Origin: Sphingomicrobium aestuariivivum
GTDB taxonomy: Bacteria; Pseudomonadota; Alphaproteobacteria; Sphingomonadales; Sphingomonadaceae
Direction of reading: 5' to 3'
Assembly (NCBI RefSeq): GCF_024721585.1
Contig: NZ_CP102629.1
Span: 1,994,501 to 2,058,500 of the forward strand
Length of the DNA stretch: 64,000 nt
Positions 20,001 to 29,020 of the stretch are shown piece by piece. The first letter of the stretch is position 1, and every line of letters starts with the position of its first letter. The position numbers were made by a program, and so were the translations under genes. The notes beneath the pieces were generated by a model that saw nothing but the letters and a program-made list of their open reading frames with translations, did not search any database and was not told the DNA's origin.

Positions 20001-20918
20001 ATGGCAAGCATCGACGTCGGCAAGGTCGCGCCCCTCGCACTCGGCGGCAATGTCTTCGGTTGGACCGCCGACGAGGCAGTTAGCTTCCGTCTGATGGACG
20101 GGTTTGTCGCCGCGGGCGGGCAGATGATCGACACCGCCGACAGCTATTCGGCCTGGGTACCGGGGCATGTCGGCGGCGAGAGCGAGACGGTGATCGGCAA
20201 GTGGCTCAAATCCTCGCGCAAGCGCGACGAGGTGGTGATCGCCAGCAAGGTCGGTTTTCTCGAGGGCCTCGCGCCCGAGGTGGTGGCGAAGGCCTGCGAT
20301 GCTTCGCTGAAGCGTCTCGGCACCGATATCGACCTCTATTACCTCCACACCGATGACCAGAAGGTGCCGCTGGCCGACAGCCTCGGCGCCTTCGATGCAT
20401 TGGTGAAAGCGGGCAAGGTCCGCGCCATCGGCCTGTCGAATTTCACGCCCGGGCGTATCGACGAGGTGATGGCGACCTGCGAGGCCGAGGGACTGACGAA
20501 GCCCGTCGCACTCCAGCCGTGGTACAATCTTGTCGAACGCGCGCGCTATGAGGACGAGCTCGAGGCCTGCGTGCGCAAGCACGACCTGGCGGTCTTCACC
20601 TATTACAGCATCGCCAACGGCTTCCTCGCCGGCAAATACCGCTCGAAGGACGATCTTTCGAAAAGCCCGCGGGGGCTGCGCAACATCGCCTATCTCGAGG
20701 GCAGGGGGCCGAAGGTGCTCGAGGCGATGGACGCGATCGCGGGCGAGACGGGCGCGCCGCTCGCCACCATCGCGCTGGCGTGGCTCGGCTCGCGCCCGAC
20801 CGTCACCGCCCCCATCGCCAGCGCGACGAGCCTCGCGCAACTGTCCGAGCTGACCGCGAGCCTGACGCTTGAGTTAAGCGAGGCGCAACTCGCCGCGCTC
20901 GACGCGGCCAGCGCCTAG
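20001..20918 (+). CDS. Aldo/keto reductase
   Basis: A 305-residue NADPH-dependent oxidoreductase of the AKR TIM-barrel type. The active-site Asp, Tyr and Lys are in MIDTADSYS and VVIASKVG, and the His in YYLHTDDQ. GLSNFTPGRID and a C-terminal APIASATSLAQL segment bind the cofactor. Closest in appearance to the YajO/PdxI-like group; substrate not predictable. I use the ATG at 20001, eight bases after AAGG; a GTG at 19992 is in frame but overlaps that site. Its stop shares CTAG with the convergent TonB-C gene. Confidence 0.9.
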   Translation: MASIDVGKVAPLALGGNVFGWTADEAVSFRLMDGFVAAGGQMIDTADSYSAWVPGHVGGESETVIGKWLKSSRKRDEVVIASKVGFLEGLAPEVVAKACDASLKRLGTDIDLYYLHTDDQKVPLADSLGAFDALVKAGKVRAIGLSNFTPGRIDEVMATCEAEGLTKPVALQPWYNLVERARYEDELEACVRKHDLAVFTYYSIANGFLAGKYRSKDDLSKSPRGLRNIAYLEGRGPKVLEAMDAIAGETGAPLATIALAWLGSRPTVTAPIASATSLAQLSELTASLTLELSEAQLAALDAASA

Positions 20919-21643
20919 TCGGCGATCCGCCAGGAGATGGTCGTCCAGCTTCGCCCCTCCACGGCGTTGCCGGACGCATCGCGTGCGGGGTCGTAGCGCA
21001 GGCGCTGCGTGGCGAGGCGGCAGGCGGCTGCGTCGAGCACGTCCGAGCCGCTGCTCGTGGTCACCGCGCAATCCTTCACGCGACCATCGTTGCCCACTGT
21101 CCACGTCATCGTCACGTTGCCCTCGGCGCCCTGCCGCATGGCGACGACCGGATAATCGATCCCGCGCACCAGCGGGCGCCCGGGCAGGAGATGAAAGCCG
21201 AGCGGCCCGACCCCCGCCACGGGTGCCGACAGCGCCTCGAGCCGCTCGAGCTCGTCGAGCGCGACCCGCATGCGCGGCGCGCAGGCGTGGGCGGGGTATT
21301 CCGTGAGCGCCTGCCTGTAGGTCCGGACCGTGTCGGCGGCGAAGGCCTTGCGATAGGTCGAGGCCTCGTCATCGATGGGCAGGTCGTCGGCATAGGCATC
21401 GCAGGCCGCCGACTGGGCCTCGCTCTCGACCGGGCGCGATGGCGCGAGCCGTGCCAGCGCCGCCTTTGCGGTATCGACATGCTCGCCCTCGGGGAAGCGC
21501 CGCAGGTAGATGTCGTAGGCGTCCGCATGGTCCGCCGCCGACACCTGCGTCCAGACGGTGTCCTCGCTGCTCGTCGGCGCGGCATCATGGGGCAGCGACG
21601 CCGCTGCCTGTGCCGCGAGCAAGGCGAGGGGCGCCGCCAGCAT
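20915..21643 (-). CDS. Exported protein with TonB C-terminal domain
   Basis: 242 residues: a signal peptide (MLAAPLALLAAQAAA), a Cys-containing helical middle resembling repeat or cell-wall-binding scaffolds, and a TonB-C domain at about 160-242 (YPVVAMRQGAEGNVTMTWTVGNDGRVKDCAV to AACRLATQRLRYDPA). Unlike energy-transducing TonB there is no visible membrane anchor beyond the signal peptide and no Pro-rich spacer. It may therefore be a soluble periplasmic protein and not a transducer. It starts two bases after the stop of the M20 peptidase. Confidence 0.75.
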   Translation of the reverse strand: MLAAPLALLAAQAAASLPHDAAPTSSEDTVWTQVSAADHADAYDIYLRRFPEGEHVDTAKAALARLAPSRPVESEAQSAACDAYADDLPIDDEASTYRKAFAADTVRTYRQALTEYPAHACAPRMRVALDELERLEALSAPVAGVGPLGFHLLPGRPLVRGIDYPVVAMRQGAEGNVTMTWTVGNDGRVKDCAVTTSSGSDVLDAAACRLATQRLRYDPARDASGNAVEGRSWTTISWRIAD

Positions 21644-21645
21644 CG

Positions 21646-22959
21646 CTAGCCGAGGATGTCGAGCGCCAGCAGGGTCAGCGCTTCGGTCGCGGTCGAGATG
21701 ACGGCTTCGGCATCGGGCGCATAGAAGGGGCTGTGAAGGCTCGGCAGCTGGGCCGTGTCGCCGCCTGCCGCCGCCCACTTGTCGGCGGGCGTGCCGCCGA
21801 CCCAGAAGATCAGGCTCTCGATGTCATTGTCGGCGCGGTAGAAGCGGCCGAAATCTTCCCCGCCCATGACCGGCGGCACCTCGGCCACGCGCGCCTCGCC
21901 GAAGCGCTCCTTGAACAGGCCGAGCGCGCGGCCCGCCAGTTCGGGGGTGTTGTAGGTGGCGGGCGTATATTCCTGGTCGCGGATGGTGACGATCGGCATC
22001 CGGTCCTCGGGCACGCCCGCGACCATCGCCTCGGCCTTGGCGATGCGCTCGATCGCCGAGAGAAGATGCGCGCGCGTCTCGTCCGAATAGCTGCGCACGG
22101 TGAGGAGGAGGTCCGCCTCGTCGGGGATGATGTTGTGCTTGGCACCCGCGTGGAAGCTCCCGACGGTGACGACCGCCGGTTCGCGCGGGTCGAGCTCGCG
22201 CGATACGATGGTCTGGAGCGCGCCGACGATGCGGCTGGCGATGACGATGGGGTCGCGCGTGGTGTTGGGGTAGGCACCATGCCCGCCAATGCCGCGCACC
22301 TTGATGTCGACGCTGTCGACATTGGCGAGCGCGAAGCCCGAACTTACGCCGACAAAGCCCGCGGGGCCCGCCGCTGCATTGTGGAAGGCGATGGCGTGGG
22401 TGGGGTGGGGGAAGCGGTCGTAGAGCCCGTCGTCGAGCATCGCCTTTGCGCCTTCGCCAATCTCTTCGGCGGGCTGGAGGATCATGACGAGCGTGCCCGA
22501 CCATTCGTCTTTGCGATCGACAAGCTGGCGCGCGGTGCCGACCCAAGCGGTCATGTGGGTGTCGTGGGCACAGGCATGCATGACGCCGGTCTCGACCCCC
22601 GAGGCAGGCGCGGTGGTGACGACCTTGCTGGCGAAATCGAGCCCCGTCTGTTCGACGACCGGCAGCCCGTCCATGTCGGCGCGGATGAGAAGGGTGGGAC
22701 CCTCGCCATTTTCCATGACCGCCACGACGCCGGTGCCGCCGACGCCTTCGGTGACATCGAAGCCCATGTCGCGCGCGATCCCCGCGAGCTTCGCGGCGGT
22801 CTGCGTTTCCTGGTTCGACAGTTCGGGATTGGCATGGAGGAAGCGGTAGAGCTCGATCAGCTCGGGCATGTCCTCGGCGATCCCGGCGGGCACGCCTTGT
22901 GCGGCGGCGGGGGTGGCAAAGGCGATGCTGGCGGCTGCGGCCATCAGGGAAAAGCGCAT
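21646..22959 (-). CDS. Exported M20-family amidohydrolase / peptidase
   Basis: 437 residues. A signal peptide (MRFSLMAAAASIAFATPAAAQ) is followed by the M20D catalytic domain. Metal ligands are visible in ACAHDTHMTAW (Cys-x-His type), QPAEE, AIAFHN and VMGGEDFGRF, and a lid domain in GIGGHGAYPN. The family hydrolyses N-acyl amino acids or small peptides (hippurate or IAA-amino-acid hydrolase-like). The signal peptide places it in the periplasm. A strong GGAGG site precedes it, inside the end of the DUF4893 gene. Probably an operon with both neighbours. Confidence 0.9.
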   Translation of the reverse strand: MRFSLMAAAASIAFATPAAAQGVPAGIAEDMPELIELYRFLHANPELSNQETQTAAKLAGIARDMGFDVTEGVGGTGVVAVMENGEGPTLLIRADMDGLPVVEQTGLDFASKVVTTAPASGVETGVMHACAHDTHMTAWVGTARQLVDRKDEWSGTLVMILQPAEEIGEGAKAMLDDGLYDRFPHPTHAIAFHNAAAGPAGFVGVSSGFALANVDSVDIKVRGIGGHGAYPNTTRDPIVIASRIVGALQTIVSRELDPREPAVVTVGSFHAGAKHNIIPDEADLLLTVRSYSDETRAHLLSAIERIAKAEAMVAGVPEDRMPIVTIRDQEYTPATYNTPELAGRALGLFKERFGEARVAEVPPVMGGEDFGRFYRADNDIESLIFWVGGTPADKWAAAGGDTAQLPSLHSPFYAPDAEAVISTATEALTLLALDILG

Positions 22960-22961
22960 GT

Positions 22962-23600
22962 TCAGACCTCCGGGACGAGTTCGATGATGTCGAGGCGGCT
23001 CTCGTAGCGCGGCTCGGGAATGATAAGGCGATAATGATTGTCACCGATGCGCTGGAGCGCACCGATCATGTCGCGCTGCGGGTCGGCGCCGTAGCGCATG
23101 GCACGGTCTTCATCGCCCAGCACCAGCGTGCCGAGGAAGACCTGTCGATAGGCATCGTCGGGAAAGAGCAGCCCCACGGGGCGTTGCGAGCCGGTCAGCT
23201 TGGCGAGGCCGAAAAGATCCTCTTCGGGACGGATGCGGCAGTCAAACCAGGGATAGTCCACATAAGCGAGCGTGCCGCCACCCTGCGTGCCGAGCTTGAT
23301 CGTGCGGCAGCGGAAGTCGCCCTCCGGCACCGGACCGAGGCCAAGCAGCAGGTCGGGGTCGCCGACCGCACCGAGCGCGTCGACCTGAGCGCCATAGCCC
23401 TTGTCGCGCGCCTCGGCGAGCGCGGCGCCGAAGGTCGAGCGCCAGGTGCGCAGGCGGCTTTCGTCGGCATCGCTGACGACCTGGCGCCACTCGCGGCTCT
23501 CGATCGTCTCGATGGCGGGCTGGCCCGGCAGGACGGCGCAACCAGCGAGGAGGAGCAGCGGGGCGAGGAGGGCGGCGATGCGCGGCGCGATGCAGTTCAT
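22962..23600 (-). CDS. DUF4893-type lipoprotein
   Basis: 212 residues with a lipobox (LLLLAGCAVLPG) and one domain resembling DUF4893, a family known mainly from sphingomonads. It includes EWRQVVSDADESRLRTWRSTF, a Cys pair in FRCRTIKLG and WFDCRI, and a C-terminal YRLIIPEPRYESRLDIIEL. Function unknown. It is the first gene of a tightly spaced trio with the M20 peptidase (2 bases apart) and the TonB-C protein, so a shared envelope role is plausible. Confidence 0.8.
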   Translation of the reverse strand: MNCIAPRIAALLAPLLLLAGCAVLPGQPAIETIESREWRQVVSDADESRLRTWRSTFGAALAEARDKGYGAQVDALGAVGDPDLLLGLGPVPEGDFRCRTIKLGTQGGGTLAYVDYPWFDCRIRPEEDLFGLAKLTGSQRPVGLLFPDDAYRQVFLGTLVLGDEDRAMRYGADPQRDMIGALQRIGDNHYRLIIPEPRYESRLDIIELVPEV

Positions 23601-23610
23601 GGGGGCGAGC

Positions 23611-24399
23611 CTATTGCGCGGTCCAGCCGCCGTCCATGCTGATGTTCGTGCCGGTGATCGAGGCGGCCCCGTCCGAGCAGAGGTAGAGCGCGCAGCTCGC
23701 CACTTCCTCGACCGTGACGAAGCGCTTGGTCGGCTGTGCCTTCAGGAGCACGTCGTTCATCACCTGCTCGCGGGTCAGCCCGCGCGCCGCCATCGTGTCG
23801 GGGATCTGCTGTTCGACGAGCGGCGTCCAGACATAGCCGGGCGAGATGCAGTTGACGGTGATGCCGTCCTCGGCTGTCTCGAGCGCGACTGTCTTGGTGA
23901 AGCCGGTCACGCCATGTTTTGCCGCGACATAGGCCGACTTGTTGGGGCTGGCGACGAGGCTGTGCGCGCTGGCCGTGTTGATGATCCGCCCGAAGCCCGC
24001 CTTGCGCATCATCGGGATGACAAGCCGGCTGGTATGGAACACTGCCGACAGGTTCAGGGCCATGATCGCATCCCATTTCTCTATCGGAAATTCGGCGATC
24101 GGGGCGACATGCTGCATGCCCGCATTGTTGACGAGGATGTGCGGAGTGCCGATCGCGCTGACGCAATCGGCGACCATCGAGGCGATGGCTTCGGGGTCGG
24201 TGAGGTCGGCGTCCGAATGAACCGCTTCGGCGCCCGAGCGCTTGCGCAAGTCGCCGAGGATGGCGTCGATCTCATGTTCCTTGCCGAAGCCGTTGATCAT
24301 GACCGCGGCCCCGGCATCGGCGAGCGCCCTCGCGATGGCCAGCCCGATACCCGAGGTGGAGCCGGTGACAAGCGCGCATTTTCCGGTGAGGTCGGTCAT
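23611..24399 (-). CDS. bdhA: 3-hydroxybutyrate dehydrogenase (SDR)
   Basis: A 262-residue short-chain dehydrogenase that interconverts 3-hydroxybutyrate and acetoacetate with NAD. The cofactor loop is TGSTSGIGLAIA, NNAG is present, and the catalytic Ser and Tyr-x3-Lys lie in TASAHSLVASPNKSAYVAAKHG. The SAHSLVASPxKSAYVAAKHG and HVAPIAEFP segments are typical of BdhA rather than generic SDRs. Start at the ATG at 24399 behind AAGGGAG. It lies 10 bases upstream of the DUF4893 gene and suggests PHB or ketone-body metabolism. Confidence 0.88.
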   Translation of the reverse strand: MTDLTGKCALVTGSTSGIGLAIARALADAGAAVMINGFGKEHEIDAILGDLRKRSGAEAVHSDADLTDPEAIASMVADCVSAIGTPHILVNNAGMQHVAPIAEFPIEKWDAIMALNLSAVFHTSRLVIPMMRKAGFGRIINTASAHSLVASPNKSAYVAAKHGVTGFTKTVALETAEDGITVNCISPGYVWTPLVEQQIPDTMAARGLTREQVMNDVLLKAQPTKRFVTVEEVASCALYLCSDGAASITGTNISMDGGWTAQ

Positions 24400-24502
24400 T
24401 TTCTCGTCTCCCTTTCGAACAGCCATGACGTTAGCGCAACGAGGATGCAACCGCCACGGTCACCCGTCCGTTCAGGCGGGGCAAAGAGGGAGAGCATGAG
24501 CG

Positions 24503-25375
24503 ATGCGCATCGGCGACCGTGACAGTGACAATTTCATCGACCGCACCGGCCAGCGCGGCGGCGGCATGCGCGGCGGCGGCATGTCGGCGGGTGTCTTCGC
24601 GCTGCTCGCGCGCTTCGTCTTCAACAAGTTCGGGGTCGTCGGCCTCCTCATCCTCGCGCTCGGCTATTGCGCAATTTCCGGCGGGCTCGGCGGCCTGACC
24701 GGCGGCGCGCCGCAGGGCAGCAGCAGCAGCGCCTCGGCAGGCGAGAGCACACTGACCCAGGAGGAGCTCGCGCTGCTTCGCGGCACGCTCGAGAGCACCG
24801 ACGATGTGTGGGGCGACCTGTTCCGCCGCGCCGGTGCCACCTACCAGGAACCCGAACTCGTCGCCTATGAGGGCGGCACGCAGACCGCTTGTGGCTACGG
24901 GCAGGAAGTGATGGGGCCCTTCTACTGTCCGGGCGACAGCCGCATCTATATCGACCCCGACTTCTTTACCGAACTGTCGCGCCGTTTCGATGCGCCGGGC
25001 GATTTTGCCGCGCGTTATGTCATCGCGCATGAGGTCGGCCACCACATCCAGAACCTCGAAGGCACGCTCGCCAACGTCCAGCGCCAGCAGCAGCGCGTCA
25101 GCCAGACCGCAGGCAATCGCCTCCAGGTCGGCGTCGAGCTGCAGGCCGACTGTTATGCCGGCGTGTGGGCCGCGCAGACGGGGGCGATGGAGCCGGGCGA
25201 TCTGGAGGAAGGGCTGCGCGCCGCCGCCGCCATCGGCGATGATGCGCTGATGGAACAGGCAGGCCGCGCGGTGCGCCCCGAAAGCTTCACCCACGGCACC
25301 TCCGCGCAGCGGATGGAAGCTCTCCGCCGCGGCCTTGCGAATGGCAATCCGGCCGACTGCGACTACGCCGGCTAG
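24503..25375 (+). CDS. YpfJ-type neutral zinc metallopeptidase
   Basis: 290 residues. A Gly/Arg-rich N-terminus and one membrane helix (about 35-57) precede an extracytoplasmic metalloprotease-like domain. The zinc motif HEVGH is in YVIAHEVGHHIQNLEG, preceded by FYCPGDSRIYIDPDFF and followed by ELQADCYAGVWA, all hallmarks of this family. Its physiological substrate is unknown. It has a GGGAG Shine-Dalgarno region and diverges from bdhA across 103 bases. Confidence 0.9.
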   Translation: MRIGDRDSDNFIDRTGQRGGGMRGGGMSAGVFALLARFVFNKFGVVGLLILALGYCAISGGLGGLTGGAPQGSSSSASAGESTLTQEELALLRGTLESTDDVWGDLFRRAGATYQEPELVAYEGGTQTACGYGQEVMGPFYCPGDSRIYIDPDFFTELSRRFDAPGDFAARYVIAHEVGHHIQNLEGTLANVQRQQQRVSQTAGNRLQVGVELQADCYAGVWAAQTGAMEPGDLEEGLRAAAAIGDDALMEQAGRAVRPESFTHGTSAQRMEALRRGLANGNPADCDYAG

Positions 25376-25414
25376 GGTCTGGCCTTACCCATCGCCGGCG
25401 CCTAGGCAGGACCC

Positions 25415-26404
25415 ATGGAAACGACCGCGCTTCGCCGGTTTGCCCCGGCCCTGCTGATCGTCGCGCCGCTTTTACTTGTCGGCGGCGCGAGGGCCTTCAC
25501 CTTCACCGACTGGGCGGCCGCAAATGCCAGCATCGCCGCGCTCCTCTTCGCCTGGGTCATCGCTGATACGCTGGGGATCGTGGCGCTCACCAAGGCGCCT
25601 CGCGACCGCGTTCGGTTGCGCGCCCTGCTCGGCGCGCTGACGCTGGCAAGCCTTGTCATCCTCGCGGGCGCGTCTGGCCCGGTGCGCGAGGCGATCCTCG
25701 CCATGCCCCCGCTGCTTGCGGCCATGGGGCTCGTTGGAACGCTCTGGGTTGGCTGGAGCTTAGGGGTCTTCGGCAAGGCGCTGCGCCGGGGAGCGAGCCT
25801 TGAAGAGAGCTTCGCGACGATCCTGCCGCCGCGGCTGGTCCACCTCGCCGCTCGCGAAAGCGCGGCGATGCGGCTGGCGCTCTTTCGCTGGCGCCTGGTC
25901 CCCGACGTCCCGGAAGGCGCGAGCGCGCATCGCTACGACCGCTATCTCGCCCCGATGCTGTGGGTCTTTCTCGGGCTGCAGGTGGTGGAGCTGGGCGTCG
26001 TCCATCTCCTCCTCATGCAATGGAGCGAGACGGTGGCCTGGGTCATGTTCGCGCTGACGATGGCGGGGATCCTGTGGTTCGTGGCGCTGATCAAAAGCAT
26101 CCGCCTCAAACCGGTGCTGCTGACCGACAGTGGCATCGACGTGCGGCACGGCCTGCTCGTCGATCTCCACGTGCCTTATGACGCGATCGCCCGCCTCGGT
26201 GAGTCCTTCGATGTCGAAACGCTCAAGCAGTCCGACACGATCAATTGCGCGCTCATGTCCGCGCCCAATGTCACGATGACGCTGGCGCGGCCCGTGGCGA
26301 TGACCGGAATGCTCGGCAACCAAAGACAAGTCATGCGGATCGCGCTCCGGCTCGATGCACCGGAGCTGTTCCAGCTCGAGTTACAACGCCGCCTCGCGCA
26401 CTAG
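25415..26404 (+). CDS. Multi-pass membrane protein with a PH-like C-terminal domain, function unknown
   Basis: 329 residues. About four N-terminal helices (12-32, 40-58, 72-90, 95-115), a soluble loop, two more helices (about 175-230), then a C-terminal domain of about 95 residues. That last part (RLKPVLLTDSGIDVRHGLLVDLHVPYDAIARL) resembles a bacterial PH domain. I do not recognise a family. It lies 39 bases after the metalloprotease and is probably co-transcribed. Its stop codon shares CTAG with the convergent acetyltransferase gene. Confidence 0.75.
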   Translation: METTALRRFAPALLIVAPLLLVGGARAFTFTDWAAANASIAALLFAWVIADTLGIVALTKAPRDRVRLRALLGALTLASLVILAGASGPVREAILAMPPLLAAMGLVGTLWVGWSLGVFGKALRRGASLEESFATILPPRLVHLAARESAAMRLALFRWRLVPDVPEGASAHRYDRYLAPMLWVFLGLQVVELGVVHLLLMQWSETVAWVMFALTMAGILWFVALIKSIRLKPVLLTDSGIDVRHGLLVDLHVPYDAIARLGESFDVETLKQSDTINCALMSAPNVTMTLARPVAMTGMLGNQRQVMRIALRLDAPELFQLELQRRLAH

Positions 26405-26862
26405 AGGCGTTTGATCATGCGCAGGGTTTCGGGCGCGAAATCCTGTTTCTCGTAAAATGCGAGGGCGCGCCGATTGCTCGCGAAGACGTCGAGCGCGAGG
26501 CGCTGATGCCCCTGCTCGCGGCTCCAATCCTCCGCGCCTTCCGTCAACCGCCGTGCAACGCCCTTTCCCTCGGCCTCGGGGGCCACGGCAAGCAGCGCGA
26601 TATAGCCGCAGTCGTCCCCGGAAATCTCGTCCCGGCCGGACCGAACATTGACATAGCCGAGCCGCTCGCCGCTTTCCCCTAGCGCCACGAAGGTCGCCTG
26701 CTCGCCGAGCGAGGCGTCGTGTCGGCTTGCCGTGAAATCGCGCTGGAAGGCGCTTACTGCCTCGGCGTCGTGCGCGGGGGCCTCGATGACCTCGGCCAGC
26801 CGACGGTCGAGCGCCTCGATAAAGTGCGCATCGTCGGGCTGCTCGCGCCTGATGGTGATCAA
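26401..26862 (-). CDS. GNAT-family N-acetyltransferase
   Basis: A 153-residue acyl-CoA-dependent acetyltransferase. The GNAT fold is seen in YIALLAVAPEAEGKGVARRLTEGAEDW (motif A, with the pyrophosphate-binding loop) and LALDVFASNRRALAFYEKQDFAPE (motif B). There is no ATG near the domain start; the reading MITIRREQPDD from a TTG at 26862 gives the normal GNAT length. That TTG overlaps the TGA of the upstream reductase (TTGA), so translation is probably coupled. Substrate unknown. Confidence 0.85.
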   Translation of the reverse strand: MITIRREQPDDAHFIEALDRRLAEVIEAPAHDAEAVSAFQRDFTASRHDASLGEQATFVALGESGERLGYVNVRSGRDEISGDDCGYIALLAVAPEAEGKGVARRLTEGAEDWSREQGHQRLALDVFASNRRALAFYEKQDFAPETLRMIKRL

Positions 26863-27857
26863 AGCTTGACCAGCATCTTGCCGGTGTTGGCGCCCGAGAA
26901 GAGGCCGAGGAAGGCATCGAAGGTGCTCTCGAGGCCTTCGTGGACGGTCTCGCGGCTCTTGACCTGGCCCGACATGATCATCGGGCCCATCGCGCCGTAG
27001 AATTCTGGCATGCGCTCCATGAAGTCGGTGAAGATGAAGCCCTTCAGCTGGAGCCGCTTGCCGATCACGTACATGATGTAGCGATAGGCATAGGGATCCT
27101 CGTGATTGTAGCCGTCGATCATGCCGCATTCGGCAAAGCGCGCCTCATTGTTGGCGGTGGCGAAGGCGGCATCGAGGTGGTCGCGCCCGACATTGTCGAA
27201 ATAGACGTCGATTCCCTTCTTGCCGATCTCCTTGAGCGCGGCCTTGAGGCCCTTGAGGATCGGCCCTGCCTTATAATCGACGCAGGCATCGGCGCCGAGG
27301 CCCTTCACGAAGTCGCATTTGTCGGGCCCACCCGCCGAGCCGATCACCGTCATGCCCTTGGCCTTGGCGATCTGGACCACCGCCGAGCCGACCGCGCCCG
27401 CGGCGGCGGAGACGAAGACGGTATCACCTTCCTTGGCGGAGGCCACGTCCATCAGCCCGAACCAGGCGGTGCCGCCGGTGAGGCCGAGGTTGGCGAGGAA
27501 GTGATAGGGCTCGACGCCGAGGTCGGGCAGCTTGTTGGCAGCCTTGGCGGGGATGACCGCCTCGTCGCGCCAGCCCGCCATGTGCAGCACCTTGTCGCCT
27601 TCTTCGAAGCCCTCGGCCTTCGAGGCGATCACGGTGCCGACCGCGCCGCCTTCCATCGGCTTGTCGATCTGGAAGCTCTCGAAATAGCTTTCGGTGTCGT
27701 CCATCCGGGCGCGCATATAGGGATCGACCGAGAGCCAGTCGTTGCGGACATGGATCGTGCCGTCTTCGAGCGCGGGCAGGTCATAGGCCTTGAGCGCGAC
27801 GTCCTCGGTGGTGGGCTTGCCCTGCGGGCGCTGCATGAGGTGCCAGGCATTGGCCAT
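26859..27857 (-). CDS. Zinc-free medium-chain NADP-dependent oxidoreductase (CurA/PTGR-like)
   Basis: A 332-residue MDR enzyme. The N-terminal catalytic domain has RNDWLSVDPYMRARM and the cofactor domain VSAAAGAVGSAVVQIAK with GSAGGPDKCDF. YFDNVGRDHLDAA and the MPEFYGAMGPMI region are those of curcumin/prostaglandin reductase-type enzymes that reduce alkenal or enone double bonds. No structural-zinc Cys cluster is present. A strong AGGAG site precedes the ATG. Confidence 0.9.
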   Translation of the reverse strand: MANAWHLMQRPQGKPTTEDVALKAYDLPALEDGTIHVRNDWLSVDPYMRARMDDTESYFESFQIDKPMEGGAVGTVIASKAEGFEEGDKVLHMAGWRDEAVIPAKAANKLPDLGVEPYHFLANLGLTGGTAWFGLMDVASAKEGDTVFVSAAAGAVGSAVVQIAKAKGMTVIGSAGGPDKCDFVKGLGADACVDYKAGPILKGLKAALKEIGKKGIDVYFDNVGRDHLDAAFATANNEARFAECGMIDGYNHEDPYAYRYIMYVIGKRLQLKGFIFTDFMERMPEFYGAMGPMIMSGQVKSRETVHEGLESTFDAFLGLFSGANTGKMLVKL

Positions 27858-27912
27858 GATATTCTCTCCTGATGGGTCGCGTTTCGCAACGAAGTAGGCG
27901 CTGCCAGCGCAT

Positions 27913-27942
27913 AAGGAAAGGCCCGACCGTGGTGGCCGGGCC
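27913..27942 (-). terminator. Terminator of the SWFGD/DUF2171 gene
   Basis: On the minus strand, a GC-rich stem (GGCCCGGCC with GGTCGGGCC, one mismatch) is followed by TTTCCTT. It begins about 40 bases downstream of the stop codon at 27982 and 55 bases upstream of the reductase start. Confidence 0.6.
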
Positions 27943-27981
27943 CTCCGGTGCCGACAGCAGGTCGGCTAGCCTGTTGCTGAC

Positions 27982-28884
27982 TTAGTAGTTGTCCGAGAGG
28001 CTGCGGTTGTTCATGCGACCTTCGGTCAGGTCGTCATCGTCGCGCATGCGGCGACGGGCATCTTCGCTCGTCAGGTTGAGGCGCACCTCACTCTCGCCGA
28101 TCTGGTCGACATTGCGCAGCGAAAAGACACAGCGGCTGTCATCGTCCTGACCCTTCAGGATCATGCGGTCGCCGCGGATGCTCGATAGCGAACCGATGGT
28201 CTCGCCATCGGACCCGATCACGGTCGCATCGTCGCCAAGGCCGCGAAGCTGCTCGCGCTTCATCTGGCGGTCCTGGCGCCACGAGGTGAATTCGTCGTCG
28301 AAGCGCGCCTGGTTCTCCGAGCGCCACTCGTCATAGTCGCGGTCGAGTGCGTCGATCTGGCGGGTGCGCCATTCGTCATAGTCGCGGTCGCGCGTATATT
28401 CGGCCTGCGTCTGCGGGCGGCCCCAGCGGTTCTGGGTATAGCCGCGATCATAGTCATAGGTGTCGACGCGGTCATAGTCGCCGGTCGGGGTCCGCGTGCG
28501 GGCCTGCGAGCGACCGTAGGCGCGGCGGCCGAGATGGTCGTCGTCGACATTCATGCTCGAGCGACCGACAAAGCGGCCACCTTCGTCATAGGGACGGCGA
28601 TAGCCTTCGTTGACGCTCGAATAGGTGTCTTCGAAATCGAAATGCTGGTTTTTGTAGCCATCACCCGCATAGCCGTAGCGCTCGTCGAGTTCGCGGCGGC
28701 GTTCGGCGCGTTCATCGCCGAACCAGCTGCGCACTTCGTCGCTGGCGCGGTCGAAGAAATCGCGGTCGTCGCGGTCATAGCCGAAGCGCTCGTCGCGGGT
28801 CATGCGGCCACGGGGGCGATCGCGACGCATGTCGTGGCGGTCGTCCTCGCGGTTCCTCATCCGGTCATATCGATTGTAAGCCAT
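27982..28884 (-). CDS. SWFGD/DUF2171 charged stress-type protein
   Basis: 300 residues, rich in Asp, Arg and Tyr. An Arg/Asp low-complexity N-terminus contains SWFGD at 53-57. A middle region has DYDEWR-type repeats (two copies, then FTSWRQDRQ). A DUF2171-like domain follows at about 225-275 (ATVIGSDGETIGSLSSIRGDRMILKGQDD). There is no signal peptide. Similar proteins are frequent in sphingomonads and are usually of unknown function, with resemblance to stress and PRC-barrel-like proteins. The ATG at 28884 is chosen for its GGGGAAG site. Confidence 0.75.
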   Translation of the reverse strand: MAYNRYDRMRNREDDRHDMRRDRPRGRMTRDERFGYDRDDRDFFDRASDEVRSWFGDERAERRRELDERYGYAGDGYKNQHFDFEDTYSSVNEGYRRPYDEGGRFVGRSSMNVDDDHLGRRAYGRSQARTRTPTGDYDRVDTYDYDRGYTQNRWGRPQTQAEYTRDRDYDEWRTRQIDALDRDYDEWRSENQARFDDEFTSWRQDRQMKREQLRGLGDDATVIGSDGETIGSLSSIRGDRMILKGQDDDSRCVFSLRNVDQIGESEVRLNLTSEDARRRMRDDDDLTEGRMNNRSLSDNY

Positions 28885-28948
28885 TGGGTACTTCCCCTTA
28901 CTATACATTTTTCGGGGGCCGGGCCGACTGCCCAACCCTTTGAAAACC

Positions 28949-28974
28949 AATGGATTTCGGGGAAAAATCGTTCC
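28949..28974 (-). promoter_or_regulatory. Possible EcfG (general stress) promoter
   Basis: On the minus strand, GGAAC (28974-28970) is followed after 17 bases by CATT (28952-28949). The alphaproteobacterial EcfG consensus is GGAAC-N16/17-CGTT, so there is one mismatch at the -10. It lies 65 bases upstream of the SWFGD gene, a plausible stress-regulon member. Low confidence without expression data. Confidence 0.3.
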
Positions 28975-29020
28975 GTGGAGAGGCGCTCCACCCGATGAGG
29001 GGTGCATAGCGGCAGACAGG

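Noticed and set aside
20915-21643. Functional TonB energy transducer
   Set aside because: It has only a cleavable-looking signal, no Pro-rich spacer and no ExbB/ExbD nearby.
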